A stretch of DNA of 35,690 nucleotides. It comes from Myxococcota bacterium (lineage in GTDB: Bacteria > Myxococcota_A > Polyangia > HGW-17). Each line of letters begins with the position of its first letter. Positions within the stretch are counted from its first letter, which is position 1. Position numbers and translations under genes: made by a program. Shown piece after piece: positions 8,218 through 18,000 of this stretch. The stretch is taken from positions 1 through 35,690 of the forward strand of contig JAHJMN010000211.1 in assembly GCA_018821305.1 (NCBI GenBank). The letters are read 5' to 3'. The notes below the pieces were generated by a model that was not told where the DNA came from, searched no databases, and saw only the letters and a list, made by a program, of their open reading frames with translations.

Positions 8218-8715
8218 ATGGTTCGTTTAATATCTCTGATTCTCTTTTCAACAATATTTTTTTCCGCTTGTGAAGACCCCTGTGATAAGGCTTTAAAAAA
8301 GGTAATGACCTGTGTTAAAAAAGAAGAAAAGAATCCAAGGGTAGTTGAAGAAAAGGAAAAAACTGAAAAACCATTGTTTCTTCAGGTGTGCAAACTCAAT
8401 AAATCTAAGTTTAAAAAATGTCTTGGAATTAATGACTGTCAGAAGTATCGAGAATGCCTGAGTAAAGCAGGAACAGATGAAAAAGCAAAATCTGAATATA
8501 TAAAATTAAATCCTGAAGACAACTCCGCACCCGCCGCTGACGCTATGAAAGAAACACCCGCCGCTGACGCTATGAAAGAAGCACCCGCCGCTGACGCTAT
8601 GAAAGAAGCACCCGCCGCTGACGCTATGAAAGAAGCATCCGCCGCTGACGCTATGAAAGAAGCACCCGCCGCTGACGCTATGAAAGAAGTTCCCGCCGCT
8701 GACGCTATGAAATAA
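8218..8715 (+). CDS. Cys-rich lipoprotein with seven 9-residue C-terminal repeats
   Basis: A 165-residue predicted lipoprotein of unknown function. The signal peptide ends in the lipobox FSAC with Cys18 as the lipidated residue. The mature part has six further cysteines (22, 32, 58, 68, 74, 80), in an arrangement that could form disulfides in the periplasm; two C-x9-C pairs are visible. A lysine/glutamate-rich stretch lies between them. From residue 104 to the end are seven copies of APAADAMKE with small changes at the second and ninth-to-first positions. The start is supported by a strong GGAGG eight bases upstream. The gene stands alone, between B/C remnants and the alpha-2-macroglobulin cluster. 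No homologue is recognised. Confidence 0.85.
   Translation: MVRLISLILFSTIFFSACEDPCDKALKKVMTCVKKEEKNPRVVEEKEKTEKPLFLQVCKLNKSKFKKCLGINDCQKYRECLSKAGTDEKAKSEYIKLNPEDNSAPAADAMKETPAADAMKEAPAADAMKEAPAADAMKEASAADAMKEAPAADAMKEVPAADAMK
8527..8712 (+). repeat. 27-bp tandem repeat, seven units, in-frame
   Basis: The unit encodes APAADAMKE; the core CCCGCCGCTGACGCTATG is the same in nearly every copy, so the array is young or homogenised. Variation is confined to the codons around the unit junction (ACA, GCA, GTT; CCC or TCC). Being a multiple of three, copy number changes would keep the frame and only alter length. Local GC is higher than in the surroundings. Confidence 0.95.
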
Positions 8716-9015
8716 TCTGCTTCCCCATTTTTGTCAGAAAACAGGATGGGTTGTAAATATATAATATCAAAGCGTAATCTGTTAATATTATCGTTTCCAA
8801 TATCGATCATTTTACTTTTTAATCGAGGCAAAAATACTATTACAAAGATGCCCATGTTAGTTGAGTTAGAGTATTGCAATATAAAATAATATATCTCGGG
8901 TAGCCAGGCAGTCAGGTAAACAGGGTCATAAACATTTAAGGAAGCGATATAATTCAATTACAATCCTGCTGGGGAAATCCTCCGGATCTACAATCTTGCC
9001 CTTTGCTGTAAAAAT
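8716..9015. other. Gene-free spacer before the alpha-2-macroglobulin leader
   Basis: AT-rich spacer between the lipoprotein and the first macroglobulin gene. At 8899-8965 are scraps resembling family A (CAGTCAGGTAAACAGGG, AGGAAGCGATAT), too degenerate to call a full copy. Reading frames across it on the minus strand are shadows of the repeat array. No promoter could be fixed with confidence. Confidence 0.5.
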
Positions 9016-9210
9016 CTTTTTTATAGTTGTGTTGACTTTTGTAAGGATGTACATTACGCCATGGATTTGTTTTGTTTTAAAAATAAGGGAGTACCTCGTT
9101 ATGAATAAAAAATATAAGCTGTTTGTCAGGCTTTTACCGGTGTTCTTATTACTTTTTGTTTCTTCCTGCCCCCAGAAACCTGGACCCTCCAGACGGGACA
9201 AAAAAGAAGA
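9016..9210 (+). repeat. Leader and signal-peptide block shared with second macroglobulin gene (copy 1)
   Basis: 195 bp that match 14879-15073 with only five mismatches by direct comparison. The block covers about 85 bp of untranslated leader, the ribosome site and the first 37 codons. Identity stops abruptly after GACAAAAAAGAAGA. The leader being kept implies that the duplication included it, and possibly a promoter. Confidence 0.95.
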
Positions 9211-12200
9211 CAATACCAATCTTCCACCTTTAAGGTATTCCGAAAATGCCGAAGTTTTTCCACCAGCCCTTGATAAAACAGCAATAAATCGCCCCGATTT
9301 TGATGGGCTTTATAAAGCTGAATTTCACAAAAAAGCATTTCCAAAGTTAGATGGCCCATATATTTCTTCAAGTGCATTTTGTAATTTTAATCAAATAAAG
9401 CCTGTAATATCAATATATTTTCCATCAGAAATGGTAGAGAAGTCAATTGTTGGAAAACCTGTAAATCCTAATGTGACGGTTATCCCATCAAAGGGTTCTT
9501 TTAAGTGGAATTCTGTCAATAGTCTTCATTTTACTCCAGAAGGTCCATATGTCGTCGGAGAAAGCATAAGAGTTACTGTTTTAAAAGGCTTCAAATCACT
9601 GGAAGGTGAAATCCTGGAAAAAGATGTATCTGAAACACTTACACTTCAAAGGAAATGCCATCTTGGTTCAAAGGTCCTCGGGTGGGATCCAGTTAAAGGC
9701 GACCCTCAACTTGCCGCTTTGACAAATTGCGACCGGAATAATTATGATTATGAAGGATCTTTTTTTCTAAAAAAACAGGGTCAATGTGTCTATTTTGATC
9801 AACCTGTGCCAGTGAAAACTGTTAAAGAGAAAATCATTCTGACAAAAGACGGTGTAAAGATTCCTTACATCATTAAGGTTCACAAGCAGGAGGATGTTAA
9901 ATTTGAAAAAGGACAGGCTTATCAGATTCTTCCAGTGGGCAAATTTGAACCTGGAACCAGAATCCTCTTTAATGTTGATGGAATGCTGACTACGCATGGC
10001 CAGATGGACAGAAAAAAATATCCGGGACTGAGAATTATCAAATCATTTACCATGCCGAAACCCATGGAGGCGGATACTCCTTTTTTTGATAAAAAAGGAA
10101 AAAGTACTGTAGAGAAAAAAGGAAAAAACCTGTTCAATCTCAAGGATGTTGCTGGGAAATTTTACATTAAGTTCTCCAATCCTGTTAAATATTATACAGA
10201 GGAAATTCTGCAAACTCTGGTTAAAATTACTCCAAAAGTGAAACTCTCAATGTGGGTTGATAATAATAATATTTCGGTTGAAGGATCATTTGAACCGAAT
10301 CGAATTTATACTCTCAAAGTTTCGGAAAAATTAGAGGACGACTATGGGTATAAATTAAATGCTCCTTTGATTCTTAAAATAATACCAGCTCAGTCTCCTT
10401 CTCTAATTAAATTTCCTTTCCGTAAAACTTATGAAAAAGAGCATTCAGTAAGTATGTCTACAGTGAATGTTTCTGAATTTACAACAGTATTTTATCCACT
10501 CAATAAGAACAACCTTGTTAAGGGCTTACTTATTGCCGAAATGGGAAAAGGAAATGTTAATAACTTTCCATCTGTCACAATTAGAAAAAAAGGTCTTGCT
10601 AAAGACAATAAAGAAAAAAGACATGTTTTCCCCTTTAAAGATATTCTAAAGGAAAACAAGAAACGACCTGTTTTATTTACAGTCAAGGATTCGATTCCAG
10701 ATGTTAATTATCCTGATAATGATTATTCCAAGCGTTTCGGGATTGTTCAGAACTCTCAAATTGGTGTTTCAGTAAAAATACTTCCGTCGGATACAGTTGT
10801 GTGGGTTAACAATATAACATCAGGCGCTCCACTGGGTGGAACTGAATTATCAGTATTTAATGAAAAAGGAATATTGCTGAGTACTAAAAAAACGGATGAG
10901 CAGGGAGTGGTTGTTATAAAAGACAAGAATCTGATGGATGCGGAAAGACTCTTTTTTGTAATGGAATATCAGGGTGAGCTTTCCTATTATATCCATAAAA
11001 ATTCGAATTCCATCAGAAGTTGGCGTTTTAAGATTCCTTCAAGTGGTGTTGACAACCAGGGAATATATCCATCTGGAATTTTCACAGAAAGAGGAATTTA
11101 TAAACCAGGAGAGACCATACTTTTTAAAGCATTTATCCGCAAGGAACGCGGGGAAAAAATGTTCGCAATTTCTGGAGAAGCTTTCAAAGTCAGTTTGATG
11201 GGACCTCATGGTGATGTTATTGAAACAAAAGAATTTGTATCCAATGATTTCGGATCATTATCCGGTTCTTTTATAACAATTCCAACGGGGAAAAGCGGGT
11301 ACCATGAACTTAAGGTAATTCGAAAATCTGAAGTCATTGCTTCAACACAGGTTCTGGTATCATCTTTTAGAAAGCCGAAATTCAAAGTAAAAATAACTCA
11401 TCTTAAACCTTCGCTCACAAAGGGAGAGAAAATGGCTACAGCGGTGGAAGGACGCTATCTGTTTGGATCTCCCATGGTGGGCGGTGTATTAACATATTCT
11501 ATTTATTCAAGTCCCGGAAATTTTGCACCGGAAGGATACGATGATTTTACCTTTGACCCGGATACAGGATATTCAAGAATGGAAACGCTTGAAACGGCCA
11601 AAGCAAGTCTTTCTCCAGAAGGTAAATTTAGAATTGAAAAGTTGCTGACTCCGGTTCGTCCGGGTCCGGTGCTGATAACAGTTCAGGGCGAAGTTCAAGA
11701 TATTGATAGACAGAGTATTAGCAGAATTTCGAATTTTATTCTTCATCCTGCGGAACACTATGTTGGACTTCGAGTTGTAAATGAGGAGCCAGAAGTAAGA
11801 AAACCAATTCATTTTGAAGCAGTAACTCTTGATCATCAGGGAAAACCGGTGTCAGGAAAACCTGTTAAGATTGGGATATATCGCCGTGTTTATAAATGGA
11901 ACTGGGAATCTGATTCTTTTGATATGTATCAGCAGTACAATGAAAATTATAACGATATTCTGGTTTCAGATTGCAAACTTACAAAATTAAAAGAAAAATT
12001 CAAATGCTCCGGAATTATAAAGGAACCTGGCTCATATAAAGTCATCGCCCGAACCAAGGATAGCAAAGGAAATACCGCAGAATCTGCCCAGTATTTTTAT
12101 GTAAGTGGTGAAGGGGATGCCGCAATGGGCAGAAGTACCTTTGTCCCCATCAGGTTAACTTTAAATAAAAAATCATACATCGTCGGTGAATCGGGAAAAG

Positions 12201-14869
12201 TTCTGGTAACAAGCCCATTTAAAAAAGCCAGTGTTTTATTAACTATTGAAAATCACGGAATTATATATAAACAAGTCCATAAAGTTAAAAATGGAGTAAA
12301 CTGGTTGAATTTTCCTATACCTTTAGAAGCATATCCCAATGGATTTGTTTCAGTGTACTTGCTGACTCCCAGGACTACGAATAAAAAAGATGGGGCCGGA
12401 AGAGATCTTGGTGTTTCTCAGCACCGGATCGGATACGCCCCTTTAATGACATCAACAAAAAGACACAGTATGGGAATTTCAATCACTACTTCAAAGGAAA
12501 AAGCAAAACCCGGTGACGAAGTTGATGTTAAAGTTGCATTAAAATCGCCGGAGGGAAATCCAATTGAAGGAGAAGTTGCTCTGATGGTAGTGGATGAGAG
12601 TGTACTCAGCCTCACTGATTTTCAAACTCCCGACCCACAGAAGGCTATTTTCAAGAAAATTGCACTGAATGTGAATATTACAGATTCCAGATCTGAGATG
12701 GAAGGAGCACTTCGAACTCTTTATGGAATGACTCATCCAGGTGGCGATGGAGATAGCAGTCCACCAAAACCAACAAAAGATTCTAATCCTGTCCGGAAAA
12801 ACTTTAAAAACACCATATATTTCAATCCTTTTTTAAAAACTGATCTGGGTGGGGAAGTAAAAGCAAAAATTTCTCTTCCGGACAACGTCACAACTTATCG
12901 GATTATGGCCGTTGCTATGGACAGAAAGTATCGCTTTGGGTCATCGTCAAAGGAAATCACTGTAAATAAACCCTTGATGGTTGAGCCTGCACTACCACGT
13001 TTTATAATCCACGAGGATAAGATAAGTGCGGGCGTCGTGGCACACAATATGACGACAAAGCCAGTGAAGGCAACGGTTACAATTGAGGCAAAAGGAATCA
13101 AAATTCTTTCCGCGCTCAGGTCGTCAGTTACCATTTATCCGCAGAAACCTGTGGAAATTCCATTTGAAATGAAAGCGGATACTATAGGTGAAGCAAAATT
13201 TACTTTTATTCTGGCAGGTGAAAATGGAGATATGGATAGAGTTCAGACTTCTATTCCGATAAAACCTCTGGTCAGGACCAGAACTCATTTTACAACTGGT
13301 ATGACTGATGATTCACATACTATGAATCTTGATTTTCCGAAAAATGCCCTGACTGGTGGAATGCTTGCTCTGGAAGTGACTTCAAATCCAATGGCTCCAT
13401 TAAAAGAAAGTGTTGATTTTCTTGTAAAATATCCCTATGGATGTGTGGAGCAGACAACATCAAGCACTTATCCCCTTCTTGCGTTGATGGATATTCTACC
13501 CACAATGGGAAGTTCGAAACATAAACCTGAAAAACTTAAAGCGATGGCTCAGACCGGAATTTACAGGCTTTTAAAAATGTCCACTAACTGGGGAGGTCTT
13601 TCCTACTGGCCTGGTGGTTCAGATCCCCACCTTTATGGTACTGCCTATGCGATGCTGGCAGTAAATGCAGCTTTAGATAAAGGTCTCCATCTGCCTGCAG
13701 ATTTTCATAAAGGGATAACAAAATACCTGGAGGGAAAACTCAATGAATCCAATGTACCTTTTAATGAAGAATCATTTATAGTTTATGTACTTTCCAGAGG
13801 AAAGAAGAATTATGCCTCCAGTATTTTCAGATTATTCAAAAATAGAAAAAAACTGAGTATCGAAGGAAAATCATACCTTATGATGACAATGTTGGCAGTA
13901 AATAAAAATGATCCACGAATTGATACTGTTCTTTCAGAATTGGTAGGATCTTTCGACGAAAATGGAAAAATACAAATAAAAGAGGATCGTGATTATGACT
14001 TGTTTGGTTCTTCTTTAAAAACGTACTCCGTAGTCCTTATGGCTCTTCTTGAGTCAGATAAATACAGCGTGTTAGCTCATAAAATTATGAAAAAAATTAT
14101 GATTTCTATGAAGGATGGGTATTTCGGAACTACTCAACAAACAACTTTTGCTCTTATGGCACTGGCTGCCTATGTAAAGAAACTGAATATTTCGGTTATA
14201 CCTCCGGTTTTCAAGGTTACTCTGGATGGAAAATCACTTAATTTTAATGGGTCTGGAACCTCAATTTTTGTCCATAATTTTGATTTTCCGTCTGTTATTG
14301 CAAAAGGAAAGCAGAAACTCACTATTACCTCTCTTAAAAAGGGAAAGCCTGTATTTTTCACTCTGAAGACGAAATTTTCTGAAACTCCGCCGAAAAATGG
14401 TGTGACAGCTTACAGTACCGGTATTTCCGTGTACAAGCGGATAGAAGATGTAAAGGGTAATGCAGCCATGGAAATACAGGGAGGAAAGGTAGTCAGGGTC
14501 AGATTATTTGTGCATATTCCATCCTCTGTAGGTAAAGTGAGATACCTTGCCATAGATGATCCATTGCCTTCCGGATTAGAAGCAATCAACACAGATCTTG
14601 CGACATCTGCAAAAGTAACAACCGGAAACGATACAGCCTACAACCTCGCAAGTTATACGGAGTCCAATATTTCATTTAGAGAATTCCGGGAGGATCGGGT
14701 TTTGTTTTTTGCGGATAGTATAAATTCAGGGTTCTGGGAATTTACTTATCTGGCCCGGGCAACGACCATCGGAAGTGGTTTTGTACCACCGGTTTCAGTT
14801 CACGCCATGTACGATCCCGAGACCCACGCCAGCTCAAACCCTTCCAGACTGACAGTTAAATCCAGGTAG
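9101..14869 (+). CDS. Bacterial alpha-2-macroglobulin lipoprotein, paralogue 1
   Basis: A 1922-residue YfhM/ECAM-type alpha-2-macroglobulin. The signal peptide ends in the lipobox VSSC with Cys23 lipidated and Pro next to it, not the inner-membrane retention Asp of E. coli. A chain of beta-sandwich (MG) domains follows; GIFTERGIYKPGETILFKA near 665 is the typical MG start. VVDESVLSLTDF (about 1163) leads into the proposed bait segment (about 1170-1230), then NVTTYRIMAVAMD. The thioester motif is GCVEQ with Cys1448 and Gln1451. Known relatives trap proteases that cut the bait, covalently linking them through the thioester. Start: ATG 9101 has GGGAG upstream; an in-frame ATG at 8996 would bury the signal peptide. 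The gene lies upstream of a second copy and pbpC. Confidence 0.96.
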   Translation: MNKKYKLFVRLLPVFLLLFVSSCPQKPGPSRRDKKEDNTNLPPLRYSENAEVFPPALDKTAINRPDFDGLYKAEFHKKAFPKLDGPYISSSAFCNFNQIKPVISIYFPSEMVEKSIVGKPVNPNVTVIPSKGSFKWNSVNSLHFTPEGPYVVGESIRVTVLKGFKSLEGEILEKDVSETLTLQRKCHLGSKVLGWDPVKGDPQLAALTNCDRNNYDYEGSFFLKKQGQCVYFDQPVPVKTVKEKIILTKDGVKIPYIIKVHKQEDVKFEKGQAYQILPVGKFEPGTRILFNVDGMLTTHGQMDRKKYPGLRIIKSFTMPKPMEADTPFFDKKGKSTVEKKGKNLFNLKDVAGKFYIKFSNPVKYYTEEILQTLVKITPKVKLSMWVDNNNISVEGSFEPNRIYTLKVSEKLEDDYGYKLNAPLILKIIPAQSPSLIKFPFRKTYEKEHSVSMSTVNVSEFTTVFYPLNKNNLVKGLLIAEMGKGNVNNFPSVTIRKKGLAKDNKEKRHVFPFKDILKENKKRPVLFTVKDSIPDVNYPDNDYSKRFGIVQNSQIGVSVKILPSDTVVWVNNITSGAPLGGTELSVFNEKGILLSTKKTDEQGVVVIKDKNLMDAERLFFVMEYQGELSYYIHKNSNSIRSWRFKIPSSGVDNQGIYPSGIFTERGIYKPGETILFKAFIRKERGEKMFAISGEAFKVSLMGPHGDVIETKEFVSNDFGSLSGSFITIPTGKSGYHELKVIRKSEVIASTQVLVSSFRKPKFKVKITHLKPSLTKGEKMATAVEGRYLFGSPMVGGVLTYSIYSSPGNFAPEGYDDFTFDPDTGYSRMETLETAKASLSPEGKFRIEKLLTPVRPGPVLITVQGEVQDIDRQSISRISNFILHPAEHYVGLRVVNEEPEVRKPIHFEAVTLDHQGKPVSGKPVKIGIYRRVYKWNWESDSFDMYQQYNENYNDILVSDCKLTKLKEKFKCSGIIKEPGSYKVIARTKDSKGNTAESAQYFYVSGEGDAAMGRSTFVPIRLTLNKKSYIVGESGKVLVTSPFKKASVLLTIENHGIIYKQVHKVKNGVNWLNFPIPLEAYPNGFVSVYLLTPRTTNKKDGAGRDLGVSQHRIGYAPLMTSTKRHSMGISITTSKEKAKPGDEVDVKVALKSPEGNPIEGEVALMVVDESVLSLTDFQTPDPQKAIFKKIALNVNITDSRSEMEGALRTLYGMTHPGGDGDSSPPKPTKDSNPVRKNFKNTIYFNPFLKTDLGGEVKAKISLPDNVTTYRIMAVAMDRKYRFGSSSKEITVNKPLMVEPALPRFIIHEDKISAGVVAHNMTTKPVKATVTIEAKGIKILSALRSSVTIYPQKPVEIPFEMKADTIGEAKFTFILAGENGDMDRVQTSIPIKPLVRTRTHFTTGMTDDSHTMNLDFPKNALTGGMLALEVTSNPMAPLKESVDFLVKYPYGCVEQTTSSTYPLLALMDILPTMGSSKHKPEKLKAMAQTGIYRLLKMSTNWGGLSYWPGGSDPHLYGTAYAMLAVNAALDKGLHLPADFHKGITKYLEGKLNESNVPFNEESFIVYVLSRGKKNYASSIFRLFKNRKKLSIEGKSYLMMTMLAVNKNDPRIDTVLSELVGSFDENGKIQIKEDRDYDLFGSSLKTYSVVLMALLESDKYSVLAHKIMKKIMISMKDGYFGTTQQTTFALMALAAYVKKLNISVIPPVFKVTLDGKSLNFNGSGTSIFVHNFDFPSVIAKGKQKLTITSLKKGKPVFFTLKTKFSETPPKNGVTAYSTGISVYKRIEDVKGNAAMEIQGGKVVRVRLFVHIPSSVGKVRYLAIDDPLPSGLEAINTDLATSAKVTTGNDTAYNLASYTESNISFREFREDRVLFFADSINSGFWEFTYLARATTIGSGFVPPVSVHAMYDPETHASSNPSRLTVKSR
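14282..14390 (+). repeat. Near-identical internal block of macroglobulin pair (copy 1)
   Basis: 109 bp matching 20154-20262 with two mismatches, inside coding regions that differ much more on either side. It encodes DFPSVIAKGKQKLTITSL and the following stretch to SETP. Confidence 0.93.
14667..14862 (+). repeat. Near-identical 3' block of macroglobulin pair (copy 1)
   Basis: 196 bp matching 20539-20734 with four mismatches. It covers the C-terminal part from ISFREFREDRV to the final LTVKS; identity ends a few bases before each stop codon. Confidence 0.94.
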
Positions 14870-14878
14870 TAATAAGTT

Positions 14879-15073
14879 CTTTTTTATAGTTGTAATGACT
14901 TTTGTAAGGATGTACATTACGGCATGGATTTGTTTTGTTTTAAAAATAAGGGAGTACCTTGTTATGAATAAAAAATATAAGCTGTTTGTCAGGCTTTTAC
15001 CGGTGTTCTTATTACTTTTTGTTTCTTCCTGCCCCCAGAAACCTGAACCCTCCAGACGGGACAAAAAAGAAGA
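14879..15073 (+). repeat. Leader and signal-peptide block (copy 2)
   Basis: Second copy of the 195-bp leader block, starting 9 bp after the stop of paralogue 1. The two differ at five positions, one of which (GT to AA) breaks a TTGACT hexamer found only in copy 1. This argues against that hexamer being a shared promoter element. Confidence 0.95.
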
Positions 15074-18000
15074 AATGCCGCATATGCAGTTTCCTTCTGC
15101 AGTGAATGTATTTCCTCCTCCGGTTGATAAATCCCCACTAAATCGCCCGGATTTTGCAAAACTGTATGAGCCTGAAACATATAAAAAGACCTTCTCTCAT
15201 TATTCCGAACCGTCAGTTCATACAGAAGGCTTCTGTAATCAGACAAAACTGAAAGGAGTGATATATATTTCCTTTTCAGATCAAATGGTTGAATGGGATA
15301 AAGTTGGGAAAAAGGCTTCGCCTCCCATTTCAATAAATCCACCTGGTGGTATGTTTATCTGGGAATCTCCAGACATATTAAGATTCCACCCTGCTGGTCC
15401 ATTTTCCGGGGAAATGAAGTACCAGGTTTCGGTACCGAAGGACTTGAAATCAATAAAGGGTGGAACCCTTAAAAAGGCATTTACTAAAACTGCAACCATG
15501 AAATCCATGTGTAACATTGGTGGCAAAATAATTGAATGGGAGCCTATAATTGGAAAACCACAAATAGCAGGATTGAATGGTTGTTCTTATTGGGGTAACA
15601 ATATATTAACGAAAGATGGACAATGTGTATATTTTGATCAGTCAGTATCAGCAAAATTTGTTAAAGAAAAAATTGTAGTCACAGTAAATGGAGTGAAAAA
15701 TCCATATCTTCTGAGAGAACAATATTCAAAAGACTCAAAATTTGAGAGAGGACAGGCTTATCAAATAATTCCGAAAGGTCCTTTTAAACCCGGGACAAAA
15801 ATTGTTTTTACGCCGGATAAATCCATTGCTTCCCATGGGCAGACTACACCTGGTAAATTTAGAGACAATTGGTTTATTACTACTCTTACAATGCCCAAAC
15901 CCATGGAAGCCCTGGAACCATCGGTTCCCAAATCCGGAGGGACAGTAAAGAAAATCAGTAAAAATAAATATGAATTATATAATCTGGGTTTCAGGTTTTA
16001 TCTCAAATTTACTAATGAAATTCAAGGATATTCAAAAAAAGAATTCGAAAGATTGATTACTATAACACCTCGAGTGAATCTGACCTTTGAAAATTACGGA
16101 AGCAAAATCTTTATTTTTGGAGACCTTGATCCTAATAAACAATATACAGTTCATGTTTCTAATCGACTGCAGGATCAATACGGGTATTATTTGAAAGAGC
16201 CACAGACGATTATCCTTAAACCAAGGCCACTTTTGCCATCGTTCAAGTACGCCTTTAATAAATCAAGAGAAAAAACAAAAGAAATCGAAATTTCTACGGT
16301 AAATGTTTCGGATTTTACATTGAATGTATATCCTTTGACAAAACAGAATATTATTAAAGGGTTACTTCTTGCGGAAACAGGGAAAGGGAGTATTGCAGAT
16401 ATTCCATTTGTCAAACTGGAGAAAAATAAAATTGTTAAAGATAATAAGGTAAAATTGCACAATTTTTCTTTAAAGGATCATCTGAAAGAAAAATTAATTG
16501 GGCCTGTGCTCTATACTCTTGCCAATTCCGTTCCAAAAATAAACCAACCTGCCAGCGAAGAATTTCGAAAACATTGGCTTTTACAATTTACGCAAATGGG
16601 ATGTTCAGTAAAGATTCTTCCTGATGAATTAATTGTCTGGCTTACCAATATTACTACCGGGGCTCATGTTTCAGGAGCAGAATTGTCCGTTTATGATGAA
16701 AAGGGTAAGCTGCTTCATACAAAAAAATCAGATGAACATGGAGTTGTCCTGATAAAAGAGAAAAATAGACTAATTGCAACAAGACTTTATTTTATTATTG
16801 AACATAAGAATCATCTTGCCTACCATATTCACAAAAAAGAAAAGACGATTGCAAATTGGCGATTTAAAATTCCACAGAGTGGGATCAATTCAGCTGGTTA
16901 TAATCCGGCAATGATTTTTACAGAACGTGGAGCTTATAATCCAGGAGAAACCGTTTTTTTTAAAGCCCTAATAAGGAAGGGATCCGGAGAGGATATGGTT
17001 GCCTTAACTGGAGAAAAAGTTACCGTTGGGATATTTGGACCCTATGATGAAAAAATTGATGAAAAAGTGCTGAATCTTAACGAATTCGGTACTGTATCTG
17101 GTTCATTCAAGACAATTCCCACGTTTCAAAGCGGGAGTCATACTTTAAAGGTTTTTTATAACAAAAACAATATAGCATCAACCACAGTACAGGTTACGGC
17201 GTTCAGAAAACCAAAGTTCAGAGTGAACATAACCACTGAAAAAAGTTCATATATAAATGGTGGGCAAGTACCAATTCAAGTTGAAAGTCGATATTTGTTT
17301 GGTTCGCCCATGGGCAGTGCTGACCTGACATTTTTTTATTTTTTAAGTAAAGGAAAATTTGTCCCAGATGGATATGCAAAATTCTCCTTTAATCCCTTGG
17401 ATAATTATATTGAAACGCCTTATCCAAATAGTTGGAGGGAGACTCTTTCAAGCGATGGAAAATATAATATTAATAAATCATTGAAATTTAATAGCAAAGG
17501 TACCTTAAATGTAATCTTTCAAGCTGATGTTCAGGATATTGACAGACAGACTGTAAGCAGAACTTCAAATATTACTGTCCATCCTGCAGCACATTATGCA
17601 GGTGTTAGAATTGTGGATTTGGAACCAAAAGTTGGAAAACCAACAAAATTTGAAGCTGTTACTCTCGACCACAAAGGAAATCTCTTAAAAGGGAAACCTA
17701 TGAAAGTACAGATTCATAGGCGAACATACACCTGGTATTGGGAATCCGATGGAGGAGATGATAACCAGAGCTTTTATGAAGGATACCGTAATAAATTAGT
17801 CACGGAATGTAAAATAATTCGTACAGGTGAAAAGTTTGAATGCCGCCACATTTTTAAGGAGCCGGGTCTTTATGAGGTCGTTGCACAGACAAAAGACTCA
17901 AAGGGAAATATATCTGAGGGTGCGATGGCTTTTTATGTAATTGGTGAAGGTGAATCTGCCCTTGGCCGAAGTACTTTTGTTCCCATGAATCTAATACTTG

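Noticed and set aside
8439-8957. Minus-strand frame with seven SFIASAAGA repeats
   Set aside because: It is the mirror of the 27-bp repeat array in the lipoprotein gene, which has a lipobox and strong ribosome site; the mirror frame has neither.
9032-9037. TTGACT as the -35 of the macroglobulin promoter
   Set aside because: It is altered to AATGACT in the otherwise almost identical leader of the second copy, and no good -10 lies at the right distance.
8996-9100. Longer N-terminus for macroglobulin 1 starting at ATG 8996 (and at 14895 for macroglobulin 2)
   Set aside because: The longer form would put 35 or 23 residues before a clear lipoprotein signal peptide. A ribosome site stands before the later ATG in both, and the region before it is a conserved leader whose identity looks non-coding.
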